DNA from: Gari tellinella
Lineage: Eukaryota > Mollusca > Bivalvia > Cardiida > Psammobiidae
NCBI GenBank assembly: GCA_922989275.2
Contig: OV277858.1
Coordinates: 102,162,794-102,226,793, forward strand
Direction of reading: 5' to 3'
DNA: 64,000 nucleotides
This document shows, one piece after another, positions 54,591 through 63,844 of this stretch. The notes below the pieces were generated by a model. It did not search any database. It was not told the origin of the DNA and saw only the letters and a program-made list of their open reading frames with translations. The translations under genes were made by a program, and so were the position numbers. Numbering within the stretch: the first letter of the stretch is position 1; each line of letters begins with the position of its first letter.

Positions 54591-54735
54591 CAGTGGAGAA
54601 AACGTTATTATTTCCCATTAAACTCGTTTTCGCTAAAACTATTATTTTCATTGCAAACTGTTTGGAGCCAGATCAGACGCCGGGTTACCAGGCGTCTGAT
54701 CAGGCTCCAAATTGTTTGCCACTAAGATTAACATG
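54591..54735. mobile_element. Family P MITE beside a splice donor
   Basis: CAGTGGAGAAAACGTTATTA left end after TA 54589-54590; stem CAGATCAGACGCC / GGCGTCTGATCAGG. The right end is lost. Only nine intronic bases separate it from the exon. Confidence 0.8.
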
Positions 54736-54792
54736 AATTGTCAGAACTGTCAAAAAAGTTTATTTTATGGAGACTTTCCTGATTTTATGTCT

Positions 54793-54979
54793 TAACCTTT
54801 TTGTCCATAGCCTGTTTCTAGTATTGAAGAAAGGTAAACATGCTTTAAGCTACCATCTGATAGGATATAGAAAATATTTCTGATGGTGCATGTTCATGAC
54901 TGTATAAATTGGAATAAATTTCTTCAGTGGAGGAATAAATTGAATGCAATAAAAGGCACTTCTATGAGGGAAAGGGTTA
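54793..54979 (+). mobile_element. Family B MITE, internally deleted
   Basis: TTAACCTTTTTGTCCATAGCC to TATGAGGGAAAGGGTTA. The first hairpin arm is missing. Confidence 0.7.
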
Positions 54980-55097
54980 TATAGATCAGTCATCAAAGTT
55001 GATAGATTCATATTTCTTCAAAGAATTCCTACTTATCTTTTCTAGTGATGAATTTTCTTACCCTTTATCACGCTAAACTGTCATCTGCTTTAAATGT

Positions 55098-55350
55098 TTA
55101 ACCCATTACCCCATAACCTGTTACTAGATTTGAAAACAGGTGACCACTTAAAGCAGGTTGAAAGTAAAGCAGAATGTGCCTTAAGGCACATTCTGCTTTA
55201 CTTTCAGCCTGCTTTAAGCTATTATCTACTAGGATATAGAAACTATAGCTTATGATTCATTTTTATAATTGTATAAATTTGGACTTATTTTCTTTGTTGG
55301 CGGAATAAAATAGAGGTGTAAAAAGGCGTATCTATGGGGTAATTGGTTAA
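55098..55350 (+). mobile_element. Family B MITE, intact
   Basis: TTAA 55098-55101 and 55347-55350. Hairpin GAATGTGCCTTAAGGCACATTC as at 31711. Confidence 0.85.
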
Positions 55351-55377
55351 TTTTAGATGAAGAATATTATAATATAA

Positions 55378-55690
55378 ATGCCAAACAGTTTGGAATTTGA
55401 TTATATCAGATAAGACAACACATTTTGTGGCATCTAATCTGGATCCAAACTGTTTTCAAAAACTTGCCAAGTCATGCTTATAAAATAGCACTAAAAGGAC
55501 ATGCACGTGTTTGGACTGTATTGGACAACTTATATAGAATATCTAATTTTCATTTCTTGTTTCATGAAGTACATTAATTTTATTCTGAATTCTCTTTACT
55601 TGTAAGTTTAACTCTTTGCATGCTGGGTAATTTTTCCGTCTCTAACATCGACTGCTGCTGTTCTAAAAATGGAATTTTTCAAAGTTAAAG
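55378..55690. mobile_element. C-like palindrome and C left-end fragment
   Basis: 55378-55465: AAACAGTTTGGA..GGCATCTAATCTGGATCC. 55608-55690: TTAA, CTCTTTGCATGCTGGG, TGCTGCTGTTCTAAAA; truncated. Confidence 0.65.
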
Positions 55691-56088
55691 TGTGACTGAG
55701 CTATGATATTACTTCGAAATATGGATATGTTTGAATTAAAGACATCTCCTGACGACCTTTTGGTCATAACGCCTTGCCAGATTATTTACTGTTAATTTCC
55801 TTGCAAAAAGCATGGGTCTTGTGCATATTGAACCATTGAATCGTCTTATGTGAGACCTTACCTTTATATTTGATAGTTTGGTTAGAAATAACCATTGAAA
55901 ATCACTAGAGCATTAGTATAATCTGGACTTCACCAGGTAAACTGAGATTGTATTGCACATGCTTTACAGTTACATTGACACCTCCAGAACAATATGCTGG
56001 TGGTCCATCAATGGACTGAGGAAAAGTCTTTAAAGCAAGCTGGAGTGATCAAATTTCAGCTGAAGAATGTATGGCCAAGTTCCACTCT
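55691..56088. repeat. Diverged repeat shared with 3600-3905
   Basis: Same block order as near 3700-3905, including ATGGACTGAGGAAAAGTCTTTAA. Lies in intron 1. No exon signal. Confidence 0.45.
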
Positions 56089-56340
56089 TTAACCCTTTGA
56101 AAGGCCTCATTATCATATAGGCGTCCTTTTCAAACAGTATACATGTTAAAGGTGCACTTGTCCTATGCAAACAGTGAAGACCCAGATCAGAGGGCTCCAT
56201 AGGAGCCCTCTGATCTGGGTATTCACTGTTTGTCATAATGCAAAACATTGACAAAAACAACCCTTAAAAGTCAGAAATGGACTAGACTAAAATGGAAACT
56301 GGGATTGTCCATTTGAAAATTCAGAGAGGAAAGAGTTATT
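56089..56340 (+). mobile_element. Family G MITE
   Basis: TTAA 56089-56092, TTAT 56337-56340. Core GATCAGAGGGCTCCATAGGAG. The minus-strand 76-codon ORF here is a shadow. Confidence 0.85.
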
Positions 56341-56520
56341 AAGTGAGATACAGTTATGGAGGTTCCACTGTAGTAATTATATTGCCATCTCCTATCATTA
56401 GCAGTTTATTTGTAGGTAAAAACCTATTCATAGCTCATGTTTATCACTTATCGGTTTGTCCTCTAACTAGATCTAACAAATGAAATAGTACAGTTTACCT
56501 CAGGTTCATAACTCTTTACG

Positions 56521-56927
56521 TAGGGCTCCAGATGAGGGGAGTACAGTCAAACTTCGATATCTCGAACTCGGTTATGTCAAAACATACCCGTAGTTCAAAG
56601 GTAAAAGGTGGCTTAGCCATGTTTATCTTTGAACTACGGGTATGTTCGACTTAACCGAATATGAAATAATGTTATTAATGTGTCGAAATATCGGTTAGTT
56701 TGAGTTAAGCGACTAAAATCTTTATTTCTGCATTAAACCCTATTAGCTAATTATTAGCGCTTTTGAATGCAGAACTCCTGTGAAATAATAATAATATTGT
56801 GTCACTACTCTTTAGAATCATCTTTCAAGACAATTCTAATGAGTAGTAACACCATAGGATTTGGTGCTGAAATGAGTGAGAAAATGTTAGATTTGATCAG
56901 TTTACTCCCTCTTATCTTGAGCCCATA
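56521..56927. mobile_element. Family F MITE split by an L MITE
   Basis: AGGGCTCCAGATGAGGGGAG at left, TCTTATCTTGAGCCC at right, hairpin ATTCTAATGAGTAGT. Interrupted by L (56543-56714), and in its hairpin by a 50-bp AT-rich piece (56752-56798). Confidence 0.75.
56543..56714. mobile_element. Family L Tigger-like MITE
   Basis: TACAGTCAAACTTCGATATC to ATATCGGTTAGTTTGAG. Internal exact inverted repeat ACATACCCGTAGTTCAAAG / CTTTGAACTACGGGTATGT. The TIR is of pogo/Tigger type, but I saw no matching ends around the transposase remnant at 40 kb. Confidence 0.75.
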
Positions 56928-57345
56928 GCCTGTTTCTAGTACATGTATTGAATAAAAGTTACCACTTAAAGCAGGTTGAAAGTAAAGCAGAATATGCCTT
57001 AACCATTTCCCCCATAGAATCCCCCACTGAAGAAAACAGTTCTATTTTCCACAGTCATAAACATGTACAAACAGAAATAAAATATGTATCCTAGCAGCGC
57101 ATTCTGCTTTACTTTCAATCTGCTTTACATGCTTACCTGTCTTCAGCACTAGAAAAAGGCTATTGGGTAAAAGGTTACAGAGCATTCTGCTTTACTTTCA
57201 GCCTGCTTTAAGTTACCATCTGCTTGAGTATAGAAATCATTTCTTATGATAAATATTCATGACTGTATAAATTGGAACTATATTGTTCAGTGTAGTAATA
57301 AGCTAAATGTGAAAAAATACGTAGCTATGGAGTAATTGGCTTATC
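56928..57345 (+). mobile_element. Family B MITE split by inner B
   Basis: Outer copy CCCATAGCCTGTTTCTAG to GCTATGGAGTAATTGG. Interrupted at its TTAA centre (56999-57002) by a reversed, shortened B ending TTAC 57175-57178; the outer then resumes AGAGCATTCTGCTTTAC. Confidence 0.75.
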
Positions 57346-57445
57346 TGCAATTCTATAATGAAGCATGGAGAAGTCAGATGACAAGTGACTTCTTAATGCA
57401 GGTCAAAGCTTAAAACCGCAGCTACTTTCCTTAAACATTCGATTT

Positions 57446-58287
57446 TTAGCTCACCTGGCACAAAGTGTCAAGGTGAGCTATTAGGATTGCTGGATGTCAG
57501 CCGTCTGTCCATTTGTCCACAATTGATAGTTAACACTGTAGACGCTACAAATTTCATTCGATCATCATGAAACTTGATGCAAATGTTTGTCTTGAAGAAA
57601 TCTAGGCCTAGTTTGAATGTGGTTCATGTCCTGTCCAAAACTAGGTAACTAGGTCAAATCATAGAAAAACCTGGTTTATATAACACTCTAGAGGCTACAA
57701 ATCTTATTAGATCTGCATGAAACTTGGTCAAAATGTTTGCCGAATTTAATTTTTAGATCAAGTTCAAATGTGGTCATGTCCTGTCAAAACTAGGTTATTA
57801 GGTCAAATATTAGAAAAATCTTGTAAACACTCTAGAAGCAACAAATCTCATTAGAGCTTCACGGAACTTTGTCAAAATGTTTGCCTCATTGATTCCAAGA
57901 ACAAGTTTAAATATGGGTCATGTACGGTAAAAAAATAGGTCAAATCATAGAAAAACCTTGTAAACACTCTAGAGGCAACAAATCTCATCAGATCTGAATG
58001 AAACTTGGTCAAAATGTTTGCCTTATTGATATCTAGGTCATGTTTGCATGTAGGTCATGTCGATTAAAAACTAGGTTACTAGGTCAAATCATGAAAATAC
58101 ATTGTTAACACTCTAGAAGCTACATATCTCATTTGATCTTGATGAAACTTGCTCAAAATGTTTGCCTCATTGAAACCTAGGCCACAGTTGAACGTCAGTC
58201 ATGTCCAGTCATAATCTAGGTCATTGTAGGTCATGTTTTACATGGTGTACCAGGTGAGAGATACCGGCCATAGTGGCCCTTGTTTTA
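57446..58287 (+). mobile_element. Family H element in intron 1
   Basis: TTTTTAGCTCACCTGGCAC stem to CCAGGTGAGAGATACCGG and GGCCCTTGTTTT. Interior of ~130-bp units (AAACACTCTAGAGGCAACAA, GTCAAAATGTTTGCC, TAGGTCAAATCA). A worn A right end follows (58297-58332). Contains GTCAAGGTGAGC and CCAGGTGAGA, good matches to 5' splice sites, in the sense of the gene. Confidence 0.82.
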
Positions 58288-58528
58288 AAAAAAGTAAACA
58301 TTAGTGGTCATAATAGAGAGGTTTTACTGTTTATGTACTACCACCGTCATCGCCCTAGCAACGCCTATCTCTGTGGAATTCCGTGAAATGTCATACATGT
58401 GTTCAACATGACATGCCCTGAACGAGTTTGCACTTATCTCATCTGCCTTGAAAATTTGTTACTCTTGTTTTGTAATTTCTCTTGGGATATCATTCCTCAA
58501 TTGGGTTTCATTCGTACAATTGCTTTGT

Positions 58529-58775
58529 TTAATCTATTGCTCCATTTTAACACAATTCATTTATTCCTTCACTAAAGAAAATAGTTTAATTTTATACAGT
58601 CATGAATGAATAAGTATCATCAGAAATATTTTCTAATATTCAAGCAGAATTGTAGCTTAAAGCAGGCTGAAAATTAAGCAGAATGCGCCTTATGGCCCAT
58701 TCTGCTTTACTTTCAGCTTGCTTTAAGTGGTAGCCTATCTTCAATACTGGAAACAGGCAATGGGGAAAAGAGTTA
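58529..58775 (-). mobile_element. Family B MITE
   Basis: TTAA 58529-58532 and 58772-58775. Hairpin GCAGAATGCGCCTTATGGCC. Confidence 0.8.
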
Positions 58776-59035
58776 ATAAATTGTATTGATTGAGTAATTG
58801 ATAATGTGTTTCTTGCTTTTATTTTAAGCTCAAGGTCAATGTTTAATGTCAAGGTCTCTGTTACTATTTTAAGAAATAAACTGATTTTTATGGAGGAATG
58901 AGTAAATTGCTCTAAAATAGGTTTAATTGTTATAAATATTTTCAATTTTGCCTTTCTTTCTGTAATTCTTTCCTCCATTGGAGCACCTTAGGACAGCTCT
59001 TTCAATTTACTCTACCAAATATGTGCCACAAACAT
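58776..59035. other. No exon seen in this part of intron 1
   Basis: A 112-codon minus-strand ORF (58978-58640) crosses this part and the B element and has no known domain; I regard it as fortuitous. Confidence 0.45.
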
Positions 59036-59039
59036 CTGT

Positions 59040-59545
59040 ATTTACCCATAAATAGTTTAAATACGCCTTTGTATGTCTTTAATTTATTTTTCACTGAAGA
59101 AATTCGTTCCGTGTTATTCTGTCATGAATATATAAATATATAGCATAAGAAATCTATTCTATATCGAAGCAGATGGTAGCTTAAAGCAGGCTTAAAGGAG
59201 AATATGCTTTAACCTGCTTTAAAACCGGCAGCACAGCTCAGTGGTAGAGCGTCTGGTTGCAGATCAGGAGGCGGCGGGTTCAATCCCAGGCCGAGTCAAA
59301 CCAAAGACTTAAAAAATTGGTAGTAATGTCTTCCCTCCTTGGCCCTCAGGATTTCGGTTTAACATTACAACTGGATCTTCGGTGTCAAGATAATGTGACC
59401 AGCCAGGGTTAGTCTCTGGTGCACGTCACGAGTGCCCCTGTCTATAATAATCTGTAAACAATTGTCGATAGTATTAAGTAGAATTAATTGGTCGCCTGCC
59501 TTCAAAACTAGAAACAGGCTATGTGGAACTAATTTCTCCAGTGTA
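59040..59545 (-). mobile_element. Family B MITE carrying a SINE
   Basis: ACCCATAAATAGTTTAAATACG start. The second arm is broken at CCTGCTTTAAA by the SINE and resumes as ATTGGTCGCCTGCCTTC. Confidence 0.65.
59219..59480 (+). mobile_element. tRNA-Cys-derived SINE
   Basis: Box A CAGCTCAGTGGTAGAGC, anticodon loop TTGCAGA (GCA, cysteine) closed by TCTGG/TCAGG, box B GGGTTCAATCCC. The acceptor stem does not pair and a ~180-bp body follows (GGATCTTCGGTGTCAAG, GGTGCACGTCACG), so it is a SINE and not a working tRNA. Confidence 0.78.
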
Positions 59546-59600
59546 AGAATAAATTGAATGTGTAAAAAATTAATGTGTATTTAGTTTTATGGAGATCAGA

Positions 59601-59826
59601 CTAACTCTTTGCATGCTAGCGGTGGATATGCCTGCCACAGTGAATACCTCTGCAAAACAGATTAAATCCAGATGAGACGCTGCGTAACGCACCGTCTCAT
59701 CAGGATCAAATCTGCTTGCCATTCTGACACTGATTTTAAAAGAAGTTTTCAAGATTCTAATTTTAGAACGATAGCAGACGACAAATTGTTGCAGACGAAA
59801 AAATTACCCAGCATGCAAAGAGTTAA
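59601..59826. mobile_element. Family C MITE
   Basis: CTAA 59601-59604 and TTAA 59823-59826. CTCTTTGCATGCTAGCGG and CCCAGCATGCAAAGAG ends; stem GATGAGACGCTGCG. Confidence 0.85.
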
Positions 59827-59865
59827 TGACTGTACACCATGTTTATCCAGTAGGAGATGAAAGAG

Positions 59866-60108
59866 TTAACCCATTACCCAATAAATACACCTTTTTACAC
59901 CTTTCAGATATTCTTTCTCTGAAGAAAAGAGATCAGATTTATACAGCTATGAATATATATTATAAGAAGTATGTTCTATATTATAACAGATGATAGCTTA
60001 AAGCAGGCTGAAATTAAAGCAGAATGTGCCTTAAGGTGCATTCTGCTTTACTTTCAACCTGCTTCAAGTGGTCACCTATTTTCAATACTAGAAATAGACT
60101 ACGGGTTA
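59866..60108 (-). mobile_element. Family B MITE just upstream of exon 2
   Basis: TTAA 59866-59869 and 60105-60108. Ends 29 bp before the acceptor of the exon at 60138. Confidence 0.85.
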
Positions 60109-60137
60109 ATAGTTATGGATCTTACCTTGATATATAG

Positions 60138-60323
60138 GTGTAAGCTTGGACCAGGACACAGCCTATGTAAGCAGTGGCAACCAAGACAGTCTTGTGCCTG
60201 CAGTGGGTAGCTGGGTAGCCCTGGAAGTTACGACAATTCTGTCTCCTGAGAGATTCTATGCAATTCTGCCTCTTGGACGGAAGTCACTTGATACCCCAGC
60301 GAGTGACCAGGACATTCCAGATG
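60138..60323 (+). CDS. Tudor/CCCH gene, exon with N-terminal half of extended Tudor
   Basis: Acceptor TTGATATATAG at 60137 (weak pyrimidine tract), donor GATG|GTATGA after 60323. 186 bp, phase 1 in and phase 1 out, so the frame from 54581 is kept (TCA G + GT GTA AGC). Codes for a polar linker and then VGSWVALEVTTILSPERFYAILPLG. This pattern of G.xV.V.VT..SP..FY..L is the first strand pair of the SN-like part of extended Tudor domains (family knowledge), which pack against the Tudor barrel to bind methylated-arginine tails. The chosen acceptor is the only nearby AG giving the right phase. The frame continues past the donor but without conservation-like features. Confidence 0.75.
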
Positions 60324-60382
60324 GTATGAACCAATTACATGTTATTATAAGAAACAATGACACCCACCGGAACACAAAAAAT

Positions 60383-60663
60383 GTGTGCTTTGTTTGGAGG
60401 GAGTCCTTATAGGGAGGGAAATTAACAGCTTGAATCCAGTTTAGACCCTACGTAATGTGGCGTCTGATCTGGATTCTAGCTGTTTGTAACTTGTCATTCA
60501 GTTTTTTCTGTCAAAATGTCCATTATGTAACTTTTAGAAAAACAGAAGACAACAATTTTAAGCAGACGACATTGCAGCTGTGAATAGGTTGGCCATAATT
60601 TTCCTGTTTAGGGACGAGGGTCGTTGTAAGGAGGGAGTTGTTGTAGGGAGAGAGCACTGTATA
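60383..60663. mobile_element. Family E MITE, worn
   Basis: TTTGGAGGGAGTCCTTATAG to GTAGGGAGAGAGCACTGTA. Inner TTGAATCCAGTTTAGAC / GTCTGATCTGGATTC stem. Confidence 0.7.
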
Positions 60664-61010
60664 AAGCGTAAGAGGTTTGAAGCAGATGATAAAACTTGGC
60701 ATAAACTCATTGGCTGCACAAAGCATCATCTACAGATCCCCTATTAAGATTGTTCCAGGTCATGTTCCTTGTGTAAAAAATGACCCCGCCTTGGGGGTCA
60801 CAGTTTTACATAGAGTTAGTATGGTGAAATCTTGAAACATCTTCTACACTGCACCTTATATGGCCAGAGCTAGGTCACAGAAACTAAAATAGATTTTTCA
60901 ATGAAAACTTCTAAAGACTTATTTACAGTTCTTGTCTAAAATCACAAAGCATAATCCACATTTCCTCTATCAAGTTTGAACACATTATTTCCCTTGGAGT
61001 CCTGGTAATT
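60664..61010 (+). mobile_element. H-type fragment
   Basis: AAAAATGACCCCGCCTTGGG, CACAGTTTTACATAGAG and TATGGCCAGAGCTAGGTCACAG blocks of the H interior; both ends are missing. Confidence 0.6.
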
Positions 61011-61012
61011 GG

Positions 61013-61263
61013 TTAACTCTTTCCTCCCTGAAACTTAAAATGGACAATCCCTGTTTCCATTTGAGTCTAGCCCATTTCTAACTTTTAAGGGTTGTTTTTG
61101 TCAATGTTTTTCATTATGACAAACAGTGAATACCCAGATCAGAGGGCTCCTAATGGAGCCCTCTGATCTGGGTATTCACTGTTTGCATAGGACAAGTGCA
61201 CTTTTCACATGTATACTGTTTGAAAAGAATGCCTATATTCGGGACTAGGGTTCAATGTGTTAA
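61013..61263 (-). mobile_element. Family G MITE just upstream of exon 3
   Basis: TTAA 61013-61016 and 61260-61263. Core CAGATCAGAGGGCTCC. Ends 35 bp before the exon at 61299, in the usual branch-point zone. Confidence 0.88.
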
Positions 61264-61298
61264 GAAACAAACTGTAAACATATGTCATGTAATTACAG

Positions 61299-61356
61299 AT
61301 ACCCTGGGAAGCTATATCTGTGATGAAACCCTCGATGATCTCCTAGCAGCCTTAAA
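61299..61356 (+). CDS. Tudor/CCCH gene, small linker exon
   Basis: Acceptor GTAATTACAG to 61298, donor AAA|GTAAGT after 61356 (consensus donor). 58 bp, enters in phase 1 and leaves two bases. Codes for DTLGSYICDETLDDLLAALK, an acidic helix of the LxxLxxxL type that links the SN-like strands to the Tudor barrel in extended Tudor domains. Too short to be listed as an ORF; recognised from flanking splice sites and phase agreement with both neighbours. Confidence 0.75.
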
Positions 61357-61588
61357 GTAAGTAACAATACAAGGAGTCACAGCAAGACGTATGCTATTAC
61401 TTCCTCATTTGGTGTCAACATTGCCGGCAATATCAAACTTTTGTAATGTTAAAGTTTCCGTGCTCAGTCTATTTCTCTGCATGTGCTTGTCAGGATTATA
61501 TGAAACGTGCAAGGATGCATCTCTGCCAGGTGAAAACAATGTTTATAATCAACACCTTAGTCTCACTTCTACATTGCAATGAGATGTC

Positions 61589-61839
61589 TTAACCATTTGA
61601 ACCCTAGTCCCGCATATAGGCGTCCTTTTCAAACAGTATACATGTTAAAAGTGCACTTGTCCTATGCAAACAGTGAATACCCAGATCAGAGGGCTCCTTC
61701 AGGAGCCCTCTGATCTGGGTCTTCACTGTTTGTCAAAATGCTAAACATTGACAAAAACAACCCTTAAAAGTCAGAAATGGACTAGACTTAATTGAAAACT
61801 GGGATTGTCTATTTGAAGTTTCAGGGAGGAAAGAGTTAA
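61589..61839 (+). mobile_element. Family G MITE
   Basis: TTAA 61589-61592 and 61836-61839. Core CAGATCAGAGGGCTCCTTCA. Shares its right TTAA with the B that follows. Confidence 0.88.
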
Positions 61840-62022
61840 TCCATTACCCCATAAATACGCTCTTTTACCCCTTTAATTTATTCCTCCATGGAAAAAATAG
61901 TCAGGAATATGACTCAGAAGAAATATTTTCTTCATCTTTGAAGATAGTAGCTTACTTTCAATCTGCTTTAAGTAGTCACCTGCCCTAAAAAATTACAAGC
62001 AGGCAATGGGGTATTGGGTTAA
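61836..62022 (-). mobile_element. Family B MITE, shortened
   Basis: TTAA 61836-61839 and 62019-62022. First arm deleted. Confidence 0.78.
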
Positions 62023-62129
62023 TAGTGAAACAGAAAAACAGTCAAAAAGCACGATCTTTCAACTCTTTTCTCTGTTCTATAATTACAAATCAACATCTTG
62101 TAAGCATTTCAGTATTTTAAGGTAATTGG

Positions 62130-62520
62130 CTTATTAACTCTTTACTCCATAGCCTCTTTCTAGTTTTGGAAGACAGGCGACCTTTTAAAGCAATTTGAAA
62201 GTAAAGCAGAATGCTCCTTTACCCCATAAAGATGCCTTTTTACGCCTTTAATTTATTGTTCCACAGAGGAAAATAGCTCCCAATTTATACATTCATGAAT
62301 ATCAAGCATAAGAAATATTTTCCATGTCCTGGCAGATTGTATCTTAAAGCAGGCTAAAAGTAAAGCAGAATGCACCTTAAGGTGCCCCTGCTTTACTTGC
62401 AACCCGCTGTAAGTGGTCACCTGTCTTCAAAACTAGAAACAGGCTATGGGGTAAAAGGTTAAGGAGCAATCTGCTTTACATTCAACCTGGTTTAAGCTTT
62501 CATCTGAAAAGGTACTGGAA
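62130..62520. mobile_element. Family B MITE split by inner B
   Basis: Outer TTAACTCTTTACTCCATAGCC. Inner 62218-62462 sits at the outer hairpin centre (ATGCTCC before, GGAGCAATCTGC after), in opposite orientation. Confidence 0.78.
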
Positions 62521-62593
62521 ATGCCTTTTGTGTTTAATGTGAAGGACTTCCTAGGTTGGGACATCCTTAAATGCACAAATAATCACAAGGCAT

Positions 62594-62815
62594 TTAACCC
62601 ATTCCTCCATAAATAATGCCTTTTTACGACTTAAAATTATTCCTCCACTAAAGGAAAAAGTTTCTTTTCATAAAGTCTTGAATATGTACGATTTAAGATA
62701 TTTTCTATATCCTATTAGACAGTAGCTTTAAAGGCGCATTCTACTTTACTTTCAGCCTGCTTTAAGTGGTCACCTACCTTCAATAATAGAAACAGACAAT
62801 TGGGTAATGGGTTAA
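62594..62815 (-). mobile_element. Family B MITE
   Basis: TTAA 62594-62597 and 62812-62815. One arm mostly deleted. Confidence 0.78.
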
Positions 62816-62868
62816 AGGCTTTTTATGGAGCTATGGTTAAAAGAAGATATAAGTTAGGAAGGAAGCAC

Positions 62869-63054
62869 TACAGTAAAACCTCTACTACAACTAATAAAAC
62901 TAAGGCTTATTGATTGTATAGAAGACATGTGACGGCCTAAAGGAGCTTTCTGGTTTACTGTCTCCTTGCTTTAAGCAGTCATCTGCTGTAAAATACCTAA
63001 TAATACCTAATAATTAAAACAATTCAGTGGTTGTAATAGAGAGGTTTTACTGTA
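62869..63054. mobile_element. Family A MITE, shortened
   Basis: TACAGTAAAACCTCTACTAC to AGAGAGGTTTTACTGTA. One central arm is gone (GACGGCCTAAAGGAGC). Confidence 0.8.
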
Positions 63055-63306
63055 TCTTTCTTTATAACCATCATTTGAGTTATAGTAAGAACATATTAAG
63101 TGAAATCTTAGTGGTTAAGATTTGCTTGGGCAAGGATAAAATGTTCGCACGTTTCTAGTAAACAAATCTCTCTTATTCTGGTTGTAAGATCGCCAAATAT
63201 GGCAAGTGTTTACAACTAGTTGCTACGCGGCAGAGTTATCTATACCGCATGCAGACACCACGTGCCGTCAAAAAACAACTAAATACTTAATGATTAAGTG
63301 CCATAC

Positions 63307-63547
63307 TTAATCCATTACACCATAAATACACATTTTATGTCTTTGATTTATTCCTACACTGAGGAAAGTAGTTCCACTTTATACATTCTTGAATATGTAT
63401 CCTCAGTTATACTTTCTGTGTTTTAGTAGATGATAACTTAAAGCAGGTTAAAAGTATAGCAGAATGTGCCTTAAGGCGCATTCTGCTTAATTTCTAACCT
63501 GCTTTAAGTGGTCAACTATTCAATTTTAGAAACAAGCTATGGGTTAA
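63307..63547 (-). mobile_element. Family B MITE in intron 3
   Basis: TTAA 63307-63310 and 63544-63547. Ends 121 bp before the last exon. Hairpin AGCAGAATGTGCCTTAAGGC. Confidence 0.82.
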
Positions 63548-63668
63548 TGGGCTGCAAAAGGCAGTTTGATTGGTTAAAAATGTAGGTCATATTCTGAGTG
63601 GATTAATTGAGTTATTGAGGTTTAAGCATATCTTCCATATTATACAATGTGTATCTTCACTTCTGTAG

Positions 63669-63807
63669 CAAGGAGTATAGTACACGACCATCCTTCCAAG
63701 GAACAACTATACTGAAATCACTGGGTGAGATTGTGGCAGCCAAGTTCTCCCAAGACCAGCAGTGGTATAGAGGTCGTATTACAGAGGTCACTGAAGACAA
63801 GGTCAAG
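63669..63807 (+). CDS. Tudor/CCCH gene, exon with Tudor core
   Basis: Acceptor ATCTTCACTTCTGTAG to 63668, donor AAG|GTGAGA after 63807. 139 bp; the first base completes the codon from 61356 and it ends in phase 0. Codes for a linker and then GEIVAAKFSQDQQWYRGRI followed by TEVTEDKVK, the first three strands of a Tudor barrel (V.A.FS.D..WYR..I pattern with the WYR aromatic site). The rest of the barrel, usually with F.DYGN, should lie in the next exon beyond 64000. Part of the same gene as 54483, 60138 and 61299; 155 codons lie in the window from the ATG at 54500. Confidence 0.82.
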
Positions 63808-63844
63808 GTGAGAAGGTCAACATGAATGTAAACAGAATTAAATC

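Noticed and set aside
58640..58978. 112-codon minus-strand gene
   Set aside because: Starts in AT-rich intron DNA and ends in a B hairpin. No domain, no splice context.
59219..59292. Functional tRNA-Cys gene
   Set aside because: The acceptor stem does not pair and a SINE body follows, although boxes A and B and the anticodon loop are present.
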